Assembly: GCA_018065815.1 (NCBI GenBank)
Contig: JAGHSP010000347.1
Span: forward strand, 1-19,567
Length of the DNA: 19,567 nucleotides
From: Candidatus Sodaliphilus limicaballi
GTDB taxonomy: Bacteria > Bacteroidota > Bacteroidia > Bacteroidales > Muribaculaceae
Reading direction: 5' to 3'
Part shown: piece by piece, positions 7,092 through 15,715 of the stretch
Layout of the letters: every line of letters begins with the position of its first letter
Numbering within the stretch: the stretch's first letter is position 1
Position numbers and translations under genes: made by a program
Notes under the pieces: generated by a model
Database searches by the model: none
Seen by the model: only the letters and a program-made list of their open reading frames with translations
Told to the model about the DNA's origin: nothing

Positions 7092-9335
7092 TCATTTAGC
7101 GGGATACGGGAGAGCGCTGGGCGGTTCCTGTCCGGGAGCTGAAGCCCATGCTGTGTTGCGGCGTTCGCCCATGACCAGCACTGGTGTGCCACCGTTCTTG
7201 ATGTCGTCGTGGCTGAACCATGCGCGATTGAGCGGACGTCCGTTGAGCGTAGCACTCTGTATATACTTAGCCTTGTCGGAGCAGTTCTGCGCCACGATGC
7301 GCAGAGACTTGCCCCCAGCAAGTTTCATAGTGATGTTGCCGAAGAATGGGCTACCGAGCGTGTAGGCAGGTTGCCCCGGAGTGACAGGATAGAAACCCAT
7401 CATCGAGAACACCACAAAAGCCGACATGCCGCCGCCATCTTCATCGCCAGGCACTCCCATGAGGTCGTCGCGGAACCACTCGTGCACGAGGTCGCGAATC
7501 ACCTTTTGCGTCATCCAGGGGCGTCCGGCGTAAGTATATAAATAAGGGATGTGCAGCGAGGGCTCGTTGGCCATGGAGAACTGGCCCACATTGCCAGTGT
7601 GGTCGGGCAGCTGGCTGTAGAACTCAAATTTGCTCTTACCCAGCCACTCGCTGAAGGTGCGGTCGAGGTTGTCGCAGAAGTTGTCGCGACCGCCCATGAG
7701 AGATATCAGGTCGGCAGGGTTGTGCTGTACGTCCCAGCGATACACCCAGCCGTTGTTTTCGTCGTAATATTCGCGAGCACCCAACCCGCCAGCAAAGCGG
7801 TAGTCAATGCCGGGCAAGAAATTTCCGTCCTTGTCCTTGGGGTGGAAGAAGCCAGTCTCGGGGTTGAAGAGGTTGCGGTAGTTGTAGCTGCACTTGAGAT
7901 AGCGCTGCGCGTCGTCGTCGCGTCCCAGAGCGTCAGCGATGCGTGAGAGGCACCACTGGTCGTAGCTGGTGCCCAGAGTCACGGGAATGGGCTGGCGTTT
8001 CTCAAAACCATTAACGCCAGGATCGGTTTCCTTCTCGCCATGGGCAAGGGCGGGAACATAACCATTTTTGTGATAGAAAGAATCCACGCCGCAAGCCTTG
8101 CCTCCTTGCCATGGCATGAGGGTCTTCTCCTCAATGGCGCGGCGGGTGTAATCGTAAGCCTTGCCGAGGTCGAACCCACGCAGCCCCTTAGCCCAAGCAT
8201 CGGCCACGACAGCAACACCGTGGTTGCAGTTCATGCGCCGCGAGTCGCCAGTGGGCGACGGGAAAGTGGGGAACCAGTGGTTGCGGTCTTGCTCGGCAGT
8301 GCGAATGAGCGAGTTGATCATATCCACCTCGCGGTCGGGGGCGATGAGCACTCGCAGGGGATGTGTGGCACGATAGGTGTCCCACAGCCAGTCGTCGGTG
8401 TAGAACTTGTGGCCGTTGTCGTCATAAACCTTGCCGTCGCTGGGGTTGCGGTAGCGACCACCCTCGCTGATGCACACGGGACGCTCATAGCAGCGGTAGA
8501 GCGAAGTGTAGAACACCTTGAGGTCGCTTTCCCTGGCAGGTGCGTCAACGATGATCTTGCCGAGCTCGTCGTTCCACAGCTTGCGAGCCTGCTCGGCCAC
8601 CTTGTCGAGGGAGAAAGTGCTAATCTCTGCCGTGAGGCTGGCACGAGCCTGATCCACGCTGATGAGCGACACCGCATAACGCAGGTTCACGGTGCTGTTG
8701 CCGGCAAACTGCAATGCGACAGCGCCATGGCCAGTTTTGTCGGCAGTGATGCTGCCGTGATGCAGCGCACCCGCCTTGACAGGCACCGCATCGGCCTGAG
8801 CAACGAAATATACCCTCACATTGCCCCAGGTGTTCTGGAAGCCAGAGATCTCGCTGCCGCTGACGGTCATCTCGTTGCCATTGACCACAACATATCCGGG
8901 TTCCTTGTCGCGGAAGGTGAAGCGGTAGATGGCAGAATGCTGGGCGGGAGCATACTCGGCGTGCACACGCTGACCGTCGATGTCCACGCTGTAGTAATAG
9001 GGCTTCACGGTCTCGTTGTCCCAGTCGGTGTTGATGACGTGAGACAATCGCTGCGACTGCGTAGCCGAGATGTTGAAACAACAATTCTCACGATGATTGA
9101 GGCAGAGCACTGGCAGTCCGTTGATGCGGGTATCGACATAGCTGCCGCGCTGCGGATAGACGCGCATCATGCCGTAGGGCACGTGCACGGTGGGCAACGT
9201 GGGTTGCAGCAGGTGGCTGATGGCCCCCATATAGGGGTTTACATAGTCAACTGGCTGAACCTTGGGTGTGGCAGCCTGGGCCAATGCCGCTACTGACACC
9301 AATACCGATAAAAAAAGTTGTTTCATATTAATCAT
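7092..9335 (-). CDS. GH92 alpha-mannosidase
   Basis: This 747-aa protein has the length and signature motifs of GH92, a family of calcium-dependent inverting exo-alpha-mannosidases. It begins with a signal peptide without a lipobox. The start could also be Met4 (position 9326; MKQLFLSVLVSVAALAQA), which gives a tidier signal. The N-terminal beta-sandwich includes NPYMGAISHLL and HVPYGMMRVYP (about 33-61). The catalytic domain carries YYDENNGWVYRW, with Glu526 aligning to the family's acid residue, and PGDEDGGGMSAF, with Asp631/Asp633 at the base position. This is followed by VFSMMGFYPVTPG. Its neighbours suggest it removes alpha-mannose in the periplasm from the glycan imported by SusC/SusD. 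GH92 linkage preference (1,2, 1,3, 1,4 or 1,6) cannot be read from these motifs. A 252-bp gap separates it from the upstream lipoprotein gene. Confidence 0.95.
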   Translation of the reverse strand: MINMKQLFLSVLVSVAALAQAATPKVQPVDYVNPYMGAISHLLQPTLPTVHVPYGMMRVYPQRGSYVDTRINGLPVLCLNHRENCCFNISATQSQRLSHVINTDWDNETVKPYYYSVDIDGQRVHAEYAPAQHSAIYRFTFRDKEPGYVVVNGNEMTVSGSEISGFQNTWGNVRVYFVAQADAVPVKAGALHHGSITADKTGHGAVALQFAGNSTVNLRYAVSLISVDQARASLTAEISTFSLDKVAEQARKLWNDELGKIIVDAPARESDLKVFYTSLYRCYERPVCISEGGRYRNPSDGKVYDDNGHKFYTDDWLWDTYRATHPLRVLIAPDREVDMINSLIRTAEQDRNHWFPTFPSPTGDSRRMNCNHGVAVVADAWAKGLRGFDLGKAYDYTRRAIEEKTLMPWQGGKACGVDSFYHKNGYVPALAHGEKETDPGVNGFEKRQPIPVTLGTSYDQWCLSRIADALGRDDDAQRYLKCSYNYRNLFNPETGFFHPKDKDGNFLPGIDYRFAGGLGAREYYDENNGWVYRWDVQHNPADLISLMGGRDNFCDNLDRTFSEWLGKSKFEFYSQLPDHTGNVGQFSMANEPSLHIPYLYTYAGRPWMTQKVIRDLVHEWFRDDLMGVPGDEDGGGMSAFVVFSMMGFYPVTPGQPAYTLGSPFFGNITMKLAGGKSLRIVAQNCSDKAKYIQSATLNGRPLNRAWFSHDDIKNGGTPVLVMGERRNTAWASAPGQEPPSALPYPAK

Positions 9336-9412
9336 GTTACTGCCGTGTGGAAATGCGTTACTTAAAGAGCTCCCTCGCGGAAATAATACGAAAGTTGAAC
9401 TGAAAGAAATTA

Positions 9413-9430
9413 AAATAATTAAAATTATTT
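9413..9430. promoter_or_regulatory. AT-only inverted repeat upstream of GH92
   Basis: AAATAATT (9413-9420) and AATTATTT (9423-9430) are perfect inverted copies with a 2-base spacer, centred about 87 bp before the GH92 start. It could be a binding site, an UP-like AT tract or chance in AT-rich DNA. No full -33/-7 promoter pair was found in this gap. Confidence 0.25.
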
Positions 9431-9538
9431 AAGTTTCCGATGTTGTCTTGTCAAATATCGCCTATCGCAGGTAGGTCGTGTACTCTGGCAGAAGTTCAGC
9501 ACGCATTTCATTCGGGGTTTCTTTTATTTCATATAGTG

Positions 9539-9571
9539 CCCGGAAATTCCAGAGTTTACGGAATTTCCGGG
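9539..9571 (-). terminator. Strong 12-bp hairpin between the lipoprotein and GH92 genes
   Basis: CCCGGAAATTCC (9539-9550) and GGAATTTCCGGG (9560-9571) form a perfect 12-bp stem with a 9-nt loop. In transcription order it starts 17 nt after the stop codon of the DUF1735-type lipoprotein. The minus strand has no U-run after it (CACTATATG follows). The plus side has ATTTTTTAAAA, so by sequence it would terminate plus-strand RNA better. Position suggests a partial terminator or a 3'-end stabiliser separating the transport genes from the enzyme genes. Confidence 0.5.
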
Positions 9572-9587
9572 ACCATATTTTTTAAAA

Positions 9588-10493
9588 TTAGTTGCGCTGT
9601 ACGCAGTTCTCAACCATTTCCACCCAGTTACCGTTAGTGTCTTTGTAACGATAATGCATGTGGAAAACATACTGCTTGCGGGCATTTACCTCACAGAAGT
9701 TAGACTCGGGGTCTTCGATCTGCTCAACCTCACAACCGCTGTAAGAAGAAACGGAGATTGACTTGTCGGCATTGATAGTAGCCACCAGCGCCAGCTTGGC
9801 GATCTCTTCCTTGGTTACAGTAGTGGGGTTGTAGGTAGTAGTACCAGCGAAGAAGCGCACTTGGTTCTTGCTCACGGGAGCCACGATGCGAGTGATAGAG
9901 ATACCAGCAGCATCAGAGCCACGAGTCTCAACACCAGTTACCTGATAATAGGTAGTATTCTTCATTGTCGCATAGTCGTTCTTGAGCAGGACGCGATACA
10001 TAACATATTGCTTGTCGGGGTTAATCTCGTGCTCGCTCACGCTCTTGATGCGCAAGGGGATGAAGTAGATTGAGTCGGGGCTCAGTCCGTCGGGATTAAT
10101 CTTGATGGGGAGCAGAGAGTAGTTGTCGGGGCTGTTAGCCTTGAGAACCACGCTGTAGTTTTCGATAGTGTAATGCTTGGGGTCGAGCTCGTGAGCATAC
10201 CTAGACTCGTCAAGGTCATAGTTGATGTAGTTGTACTTGCCCACAGCCTCGTCATCATATTCGAGCTGCACGGTGACATCCTTGCTGATGTGCTCAGTGC
10301 CGCCGCAATACACGGTTACATAGCCAGTGCTAGTCTCGCCCAGAGCATGCTCGGCCTCGAAGGTGTAGTCAGTGTTGCTGAGCACATATATCACCTTCTT
10401 GTAGAGTTCGCCGCGGAATTGAGCGTCCTCGTCGCAACTGGTGAGTGCGACAGAGGCAAGCAGAGCGAGTGCAATATATAATTTGCCTTTCAT
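9588..10493 (-). CDS. Surface glycan-binding lipoprotein, DUF1735/DUF4361 type
   Basis: This is a 301-aa lipoprotein. The signal MKGKLYIALALLASVALTSC has a lipobox with Cys20, followed by the acidic DEDA typical of surface-exported Bacteroidota lipoproteins. The N-terminal half (about 25-155) has beta-rich sequence with paired strands such as TGYVTVYCGGTEHI and VQLEYDDEAV, ending in LSPDSIYFIPLRIKSV, as in DUF1735 domains. The C-terminal part (about 160-301) resembles DUF4361 and ends YRYKDTNGNWVEMVENCVQ. The gene follows SusD by 44 bp, the position of SusE-like or other surface glycan-binding proteins. It probably assists SusD in holding the substrate. The domain names are from memory, and no enzymatic motif is visible. 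Confidence 0.75.
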   Translation of the reverse strand: MKGKLYIALALLASVALTSCDEDAQFRGELYKKVIYVLSNTDYTFEAEHALGETSTGYVTVYCGGTEHISKDVTVQLEYDDEAVGKYNYINYDLDESRYAHELDPKHYTIENYSVVLKANSPDNYSLLPIKINPDGLSPDSIYFIPLRIKSVSEHEINPDKQYVMYRVLLKNDYATMKNTTYYQVTGVETRGSDAAGISITRIVAPVSKNQVRFFAGTTTYNPTTVTKEEIAKLALVATINADKSISVSSYSGCEVEQIEDPESNFCEVNARKQYVFHMHYRYKDTNGNWVEMVENCVQRN

Positions 10494-10537
10494 ATTCTTA
10501 ATAATTTATTGTCGTGAAAATTCAAAGTTATTATAAA

Positions 10538-12553
10538 TTACCAACCAGGATTCTGGTCAAGAGACTTAGACTTGCGCACCTCGTTGCGCTCGAGGGGAAT
10601 AAATACCATCTTCTTGTCGCACACGCGGTTGCGGTAGTCGCTGTGGTTGATGATGGTGCGAACGTAGTAGTTGGCAGCATCGGCCTCAACGTTCATACCA
10701 GTCATGGGCTCGCTTTCAACCTCTTCAAGGATACCCCAACGACGCACGTCGTGGAAACGGCGGCCCTCGCAGAAGAACTCAACGAAACGCTCGTGGCGTA
10801 TTGCTTCATCGAGCGCTTCCTCGCTTGCAAGCTCGTCGGCGCTGAGAGCGGGCTGACCGCTGCGGAAGCGTACTTGGTTGACAGCAAACGTAGCGTCGGC
10901 AAGGTTAGATGCGCGAGAAATGGTGTAAGTCTCGCCGCTAGCCAACTTCACTGTGTGAGACTGAGTGAGGTGGTTAACAGCCTCGGCATAAGAGAGGAGA
11001 ATCTCGGCATAGCGAATGATAGCGAAAGTCTTGTCGGTGCGGGTAGAACCGTCGCCGTTGTACCAGTTGTCCTCAGGATGGATGTACTTCTTGAGCACGT
11101 AACCAGTGATACAGCGGTTGCGGGGCTCCTGGATGGCCTTGTCGCTACCAGCGTTAGCACCATTGTAGTAGTAAACGGTCTGCTGGCTGAAGTTGTTGTT
11201 GCTGCAAGAAGTTCCGGGCCAGTAGCAGCCGTTGAAACCAACGCAAGCATAGAAACGCCACTCGCGGTTGACATACATGTTGTTAGTGCCACGGAGCAGA
11301 CGGTAGCCAGAGAAGACGCTCTGTGTGCGCGCAACACCAGTCTCGCTGTACTCGCCGTCGATCTTGGCTTGCTCGATAGTCTTACCGTTCTTCATGCGGA
11401 ACTGGTCGATAGCCTTCTGGGGAATGCACATGCCGTTGAAACCATTCATGTAGATGGGGAACGACTGCTGTGTGAAGTCGCGGATAGAGCCAGACTTCTT
11501 ACCCCAGATGAGCTCCTTGTTCTGAACGGGATAAGTGGTACCGTTGAACATGTTGCAGTAAGACTTGAAGGGGTCGATGTTACCAGCGCCATAGGGGAAG
11601 TCGAGATCGCTGACGTTGGCAGGCAGCGGTTCGGTCTTCTCGCTCACGTCGCCACTCTCGACAACTCGAGGCATGGTGTGGAGTTCATATTTCTTCATGT
11701 CGATGACGCGCTGGCAAGCTGCTGCTGCAAGAGCCCACTTGTTCTCGTCATATTCCTGTGACACGTAGTAAGCGCCATCGGTACTGCGGGTCCAAGTGCC
11801 GAAGTAACGGCGAGCGGCCGCACCACCATTGAAAGCGGGGCTGGCAGCCTGGAGGCGCACACGAGCGATGATGCCATAAGCGGCGCCGCGTGTGGGGCGT
11901 CCGAAGTTGTTGACGGGCACCTCGCTGGGGATGTATTTAGCAGCCTCCTCGAGTTCGTTGCAGATGTAGTCAACGGTCTCGTCGTAGGTTGCGCGTCCGC
12001 GCTCGTAGTAAGAAGCGTCCTGGTTGTTGTCAAGCACCTCGTCGCCGATGATCACAGCGGGTCCGTGAACTTGTAGAATCTGCCAGTAAGCATATCCGCG
12101 CATGAAGTGGGCATAACCCACCAGCTCGGCACGCTGCAGCGGAGTGAGGTCGCGGCACTCGTTGATGCGGCTGATGATCACGTTGGCCTTGCGGATGACC
12201 TTGTAGCAAGGATTCCAGGTGTTCATGCCACGGAGGTTGCTGGGGCTCACGAGGCCCAGTGTGAGAGCCTTGCCGTGGAAGAGGCTCTCGGTCATGAGAG
12301 TAAAGATTTCGTCGGTACCAGTTTCACCGGGAATCACATCGTTACCGAAGATAGCGCTCTCGTCGGGGAGTTCACCTGCGGCCCCCCAGAGGTAACGCTC
12401 CAGATTGTTGCGCGAAGTGAATATAGAGTCATACTTCAAAGTGTCGTCAAAGTAACCGTCAACATCGAGGAATTTCTCGCACGATGTAGCCATTACTACC
12501 ACCGCCACTATAGCGAGCCAAAAGAGTTTTCTTAAACTTTTCATAGCGTTCAT
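10538..12553 (-). CDS. SusD/RagB-family glycan-binding lipoprotein
   Basis: This 671-aa SusD-like lipoprotein forms the lid of the SusC transporter and binds glycan at the cell surface. The signal MNAMKSLRKLFWLAIVAVVV ends in lipobox ATSC with Cys25; a start at Met4 is also possible. Family features include EKFLDVDGYFDD directly after the cysteine and the helical region with ELVGYAHFMRGYAYWQILQV (TPR-like). Near the C-terminus, AIRHERFVEFFCEGRRFHDV followed by RRWG is a hallmark of SusD proteins. The length is above the common 500-600 aa, with extra loops in the middle that may line the glycan site. The start lies 24 bp after the SusC stop, a standard susC-susD pair transcribed together. Confidence 0.97.
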   Translation of the reverse strand: MNAMKSLRKLFWLAIVAVVVMATSCEKFLDVDGYFDDTLKYDSIFTSRNNLERYLWGAAGELPDESAIFGNDVIPGETGTDEIFTLMTESLFHGKALTLGLVSPSNLRGMNTWNPCYKVIRKANVIISRINECRDLTPLQRAELVGYAHFMRGYAYWQILQVHGPAVIIGDEVLDNNQDASYYERGRATYDETVDYICNELEEAAKYIPSEVPVNNFGRPTRGAAYGIIARVRLQAASPAFNGGAAARRYFGTWTRSTDGAYYVSQEYDENKWALAAAACQRVIDMKKYELHTMPRVVESGDVSEKTEPLPANVSDLDFPYGAGNIDPFKSYCNMFNGTTYPVQNKELIWGKKSGSIRDFTQQSFPIYMNGFNGMCIPQKAIDQFRMKNGKTIEQAKIDGEYSETGVARTQSVFSGYRLLRGTNNMYVNREWRFYACVGFNGCYWPGTSCSNNNFSQQTVYYYNGANAGSDKAIQEPRNRCITGYVLKKYIHPEDNWYNGDGSTRTDKTFAIIRYAEILLSYAEAVNHLTQSHTVKLASGETYTISRASNLADATFAVNQVRFRSGQPALSADELASEEALDEAIRHERFVEFFCEGRRFHDVRRWGILEEVESEPMTGMNVEADAANYYVRTIINHSDYRNRVCDKKMVFIPLERNEVRKSKSLDQNPGW

Positions 12554-12577
12554 ATTATATTTTAATGTTGCGGTTTA

Positions 12578-15500
12578 TTAGAAATTAATATACATCTGTA
12601 CAGCGTAAGTAGTGGGGATGGGGTAAGCACCGCCATTGTACTCGCTCTGCTCGGGATCCCACAGCTTCATGGGGCTCCAAACTGCCAGATTAGAAATCAC
12701 GCCCTGGAAGTCGATAGACTTGACGCCGAGACGCTTGATCACGCCATAAGACTCGAGGTGATAGTTGATGTTGATTTCCTGTAGGCGGAGGTAGCGAGAG
12801 TTAGCATGCCAGAATGTAGAGTGCTGGGTGTTGTTCTCGTTGCGTCCGTAGCTCAGGCGGGGGAACAGTGCGTTGGGGTTCTCGGTGTCCTTTGTTCCAG
12901 AGTAAGAGGCGGGAGTCCAGCGGTTCTTCTGGTCGGCAACGATTGTGAGCACGTTACCAGTCTCACCGTTGTAGAATGGGATGTAACCCTCACCGTTGGT
13001 AGTACCGTTAACATAGTAGTAGTCGGTGTTGCCAGTACCCTTGAACATAACGCCCACTGAAAGGTTTTTCCAGCGTCCTTCGAGACCGAAGCCGTACATG
13101 AGGCGGGGATAGTTGGGATAAGACAGGGGCACCTTGTCGTCCTCGTCGATTCTACCGTCGCCGTTCACGTCCTTGTACTTGATATCACCCACGGTGTAAG
13201 AGCCGAAGGTCTGCACGGGGCTCTGAGCCACGTCCTGCTCGTCGCGGAAGAGGCCGAGAGAGATATAGCCGCGGAATGCGTTGTTGACATATCCGGTGTA
13301 GTTCTGGTAGTCATAGGGCTGCTCGGTCTGCTCCCAGTTCTCAACCTTGTTGGCACTGTAAGTGAAGTTAGCACGTCCTGTTATCGACCAGTCCTTGCCG
13401 AAGTCGTGAGTGTAAGAGATGTTACCGTCGCTACCGTAGCTCTTCATCTTACCCACGTTACCGAAGGGCATCTGGGTGAGACCTACGTAAGAGGGGATCT
13501 GGCTGCGGCGCTGGTAGATACCGTCGCGCATATCCTGGAAGAAGTCAACTACGAATTCGAGTTTCTGGTTGAAGAGCTTACCTTCGATACCGATGTCGGC
13601 CTTCTTGGCACGCTCCCAGCGCAGGTTGTTGGCACCCACGCGTTCCTCGGTGATCCAACCGCTGGTGCTACCCCAGCCGCCACCGCTGGTGCTCATCTGC
13701 ATGAGAGTGAGATAGGGGAAGCGCTCGTTGGTGAGGCGGTCGTTACCTACTGTACCGTATGAAGCACGTATTTTCAAGAAGTTGAGCCATGGAGCAGCCT
13801 TGTGGAGCCAGTCGTAGCTAGTGGGAACCCAACCGAGACCGATTGAGGGGAAGAAACCGAAGCGGTGGCCAGCCTCGAAGTTCTCAGAGCCGGTGTAACC
13901 GAAGTTTACGTCCATGAAGTAAGTGTCCTTGAAGCCATAAGTCAAACGGCCAGAGAGGCCCTCGTAGCGGATGGGAATTGCGTACATACTGCGCAGAGAA
14001 GCATCCTTAGAGTCGATGTTGCCGTCCATGGTCTGCTCGCTACTCATATAATAATAAGCGAGCGCGCCCACGCGGTGGTCGCCGAACACGCGGTCCCAAG
14101 TTGCGGTACCCTCGACGTGCCACTTGTAGTACTGCGCATCCTCGTGGCGATAAGTTGCGGGCTGAGCCTCAACGCGCTTCACGAGACCAAGCTCACCGGT
14201 GTACTTGCGTGTTGCAGCATAGTACATCTCGGGAAGGATAGAGCGTATTTCCTTGAGGTTAGAAGAGTTGTCATAAGCACCCTGGATGCGGAGCTTGAGG
14301 CCCTCGGTGATCATTGAGAGGTCTTGCTTGATCTCGAGGGTAGCCTTGCCGCGGTAGTGGCGAATGCTACTCATACCGGTGTTGTTGAGCATCACGTAGG
14401 GCGAGTAAGCATTGTTGGCGCCATAGGCGGGAAGTTCACCGCTAGAGTAGCGAGTGGGGATGGTGATGGGGGTAAGGTTGCGCTGTGTTGCCCACAGAGC
14501 GTCGGTGTTGTTGTTACCGGGCTCTTTCTTGGTTGACACGAAACCGTCGGCACCGAAGTAGAGCTGAGTGGTCTTGGTGAGGTTGATATCCAAGTTGGCA
14601 CGGTAGTTCAAAGTGTTGTAGCCCACAGCAGTAGAGTACTTAGAAGACTTGTCCTGACGGTAAGCGGCACTTTCCATGCTGGTACCCAGAGAGAGGTAGT
14701 AGCGAGCGAGGCTACCACCACCGCGAGCGTTGATGAAGTAGGTCTGTGCGAAAGAGTTCTTGTGGAGGACTTCCTTCTGCCAGTCAACATCGGGATAGAG
14801 GTCGGGGTCGAGGTGATACTTGATGATGTCCATCTCGATGGGGCTGTAGAGTTCGGTGTTGCCACGCACGGCGCGAGCCTCGTTGGCAAGCTTAGCATAC
14901 TCGTAAGAGTTGAGGTACTTGGGCATGTTGGTGAGGTGCGACATTGTGAAGTTGGCACGTCCGGTGATCTGGAGACGGTCGGCAGTACCACGCTTTGTGG
15001 TCACGAGCACAACGCCGTTAGCGCCACGCACACCATAGACAGCGGTAGCACTCGCGTCCTTGAGGACAGAGAACGACTCGATGTCGGTGGGGTCGATCTG
15101 GCTGAGGTCACCCTCAAGACCATCGATGAGCACGAGCGCGCTGCTATTGGCACCGAAGGTACCGATACCGCGAATCCAGAACTCAGAGATGTTCTTACCG
15201 GGCTCACCGCTGCGCTGGATAGAGATCACGCCGGGGACACGTCCACCGAGCATGTTCTGGATGTTGGTTGCAGGAGCCTGCAGGTCCTTGGTGTCAACAG
15301 CGGTGATTGCACCCACGGTGCTGATCTTGCGCTGGCGGGCAAGACCCACGACAACGGTTTCCTCGAGCATGGTGCTCGAGATTTCCATTTTCACTGTGAG
15401 GTCGCTCACGCTCTTGGTGATGGGTATTTCCTGGTTGTTGTAACCCACGCAAGAGACGATGAGGACGTCGTTCTTACCTACTTTGATAGAGAACTTACCG

Positions 15501-15673
15501 TCGGCATCGGTCGAAGTGCCGGCACCGGGACGGTCTTTAGCATAAACGATGGCACCGATGAATGGTTCGTCATTTTCATCGAAAACGGTACCCGCCACCG
15601 TCAGTTGTTGCGCTACCGCTGTGAGCGTGCAGCACAGTAATAATATTATTGCAAATAACTTTTTCATATTCAT
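12578..15673 (-). CDS. SusC/RagA-family TonB-dependent outer-membrane transporter
   Basis: This is a 1031-aa outer-membrane importer for oligosaccharides, powered by TonB. The signal peptide MNMKKLFAIILLLCCTLTAVA may start at Met3. A carboxypeptidase-D-like domain follows at about 23-100 (VAGTVFDENDEPFIGAIVY ... IKVGKNDVLIVSCVGY). A TonB-box-like stretch EETVVVGL lies at 104-111. The plug domain (about 115-230) holds NMLGGRVPGVISIQ and SVLKDASATAVYGVRGANGV, both SusC hallmarks. The remainder is a beta-barrel ending in the aromatic YAVQMYINF. The N-terminal domain lacks the longer STN extension used for anti-sigma signalling, which fits the absence of an ECF sigma/anti-sigma pair in the window. 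It is unusual that SusC is the third gene of the row, behind an enzyme and a lipoprotein. Confidence 0.98.
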   Translation of the reverse strand: MNMKKLFAIILLLCCTLTAVAQQLTVAGTVFDENDEPFIGAIVYAKDRPGAGTSTDADGKFSIKVGKNDVLIVSCVGYNNQEIPITKSVSDLTVKMEISSTMLEETVVVGLARQRKISTVGAITAVDTKDLQAPATNIQNMLGGRVPGVISIQRSGEPGKNISEFWIRGIGTFGANSSALVLIDGLEGDLSQIDPTDIESFSVLKDASATAVYGVRGANGVVLVTTKRGTADRLQITGRANFTMSHLTNMPKYLNSYEYAKLANEARAVRGNTELYSPIEMDIIKYHLDPDLYPDVDWQKEVLHKNSFAQTYFINARGGGSLARYYLSLGTSMESAAYRQDKSSKYSTAVGYNTLNYRANLDINLTKTTQLYFGADGFVSTKKEPGNNNTDALWATQRNLTPITIPTRYSSGELPAYGANNAYSPYVMLNNTGMSSIRHYRGKATLEIKQDLSMITEGLKLRIQGAYDNSSNLKEIRSILPEMYYAATRKYTGELGLVKRVEAQPATYRHEDAQYYKWHVEGTATWDRVFGDHRVGALAYYYMSSEQTMDGNIDSKDASLRSMYAIPIRYEGLSGRLTYGFKDTYFMDVNFGYTGSENFEAGHRFGFFPSIGLGWVPTSYDWLHKAAPWLNFLKIRASYGTVGNDRLTNERFPYLTLMQMSTSGGGWGSTSGWITEERVGANNLRWERAKKADIGIEGKLFNQKLEFVVDFFQDMRDGIYQRRSQIPSYVGLTQMPFGNVGKMKSYGSDGNISYTHDFGKDWSITGRANFTYSANKVENWEQTEQPYDYQNYTGYVNNAFRGYISLGLFRDEQDVAQSPVQTFGSYTVGDIKYKDVNGDGRIDEDDKVPLSYPNYPRLMYGFGLEGRWKNLSVGVMFKGTGNTDYYYVNGTTNGEGYIPFYNGETGNVLTIVADQKNRWTPASYSGTKDTENPNALFPRLSYGRNENNTQHSTFWHANSRYLRLQEININYHLESYGVIKRLGVKSIDFQGVISNLAVWSPMKLWDPEQSEYNGGAYPIPTTYAVQMYINF

Positions 15674-15715
15674 TAGAATGTATTATTTAAGTATTGCTTA
15701 GCACTCACGGTTGTG

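Noticed and set aside
8040..9296. Long plus-strand open frame (418 codons) opposite GH92
   Set aside because: It lies wholly antisense to a clear GH92 gene, its translation is Val/Ala/His-rich with no family motif, and such frames arise from GC-rich codon use on the other strand.
10514..11761. Long plus-strand open frame (415 codons) opposite SusD
   Set aside because: It is antisense to the hallmark SusD sequence, with low-complexity composition and no export signal or recognisable domain.
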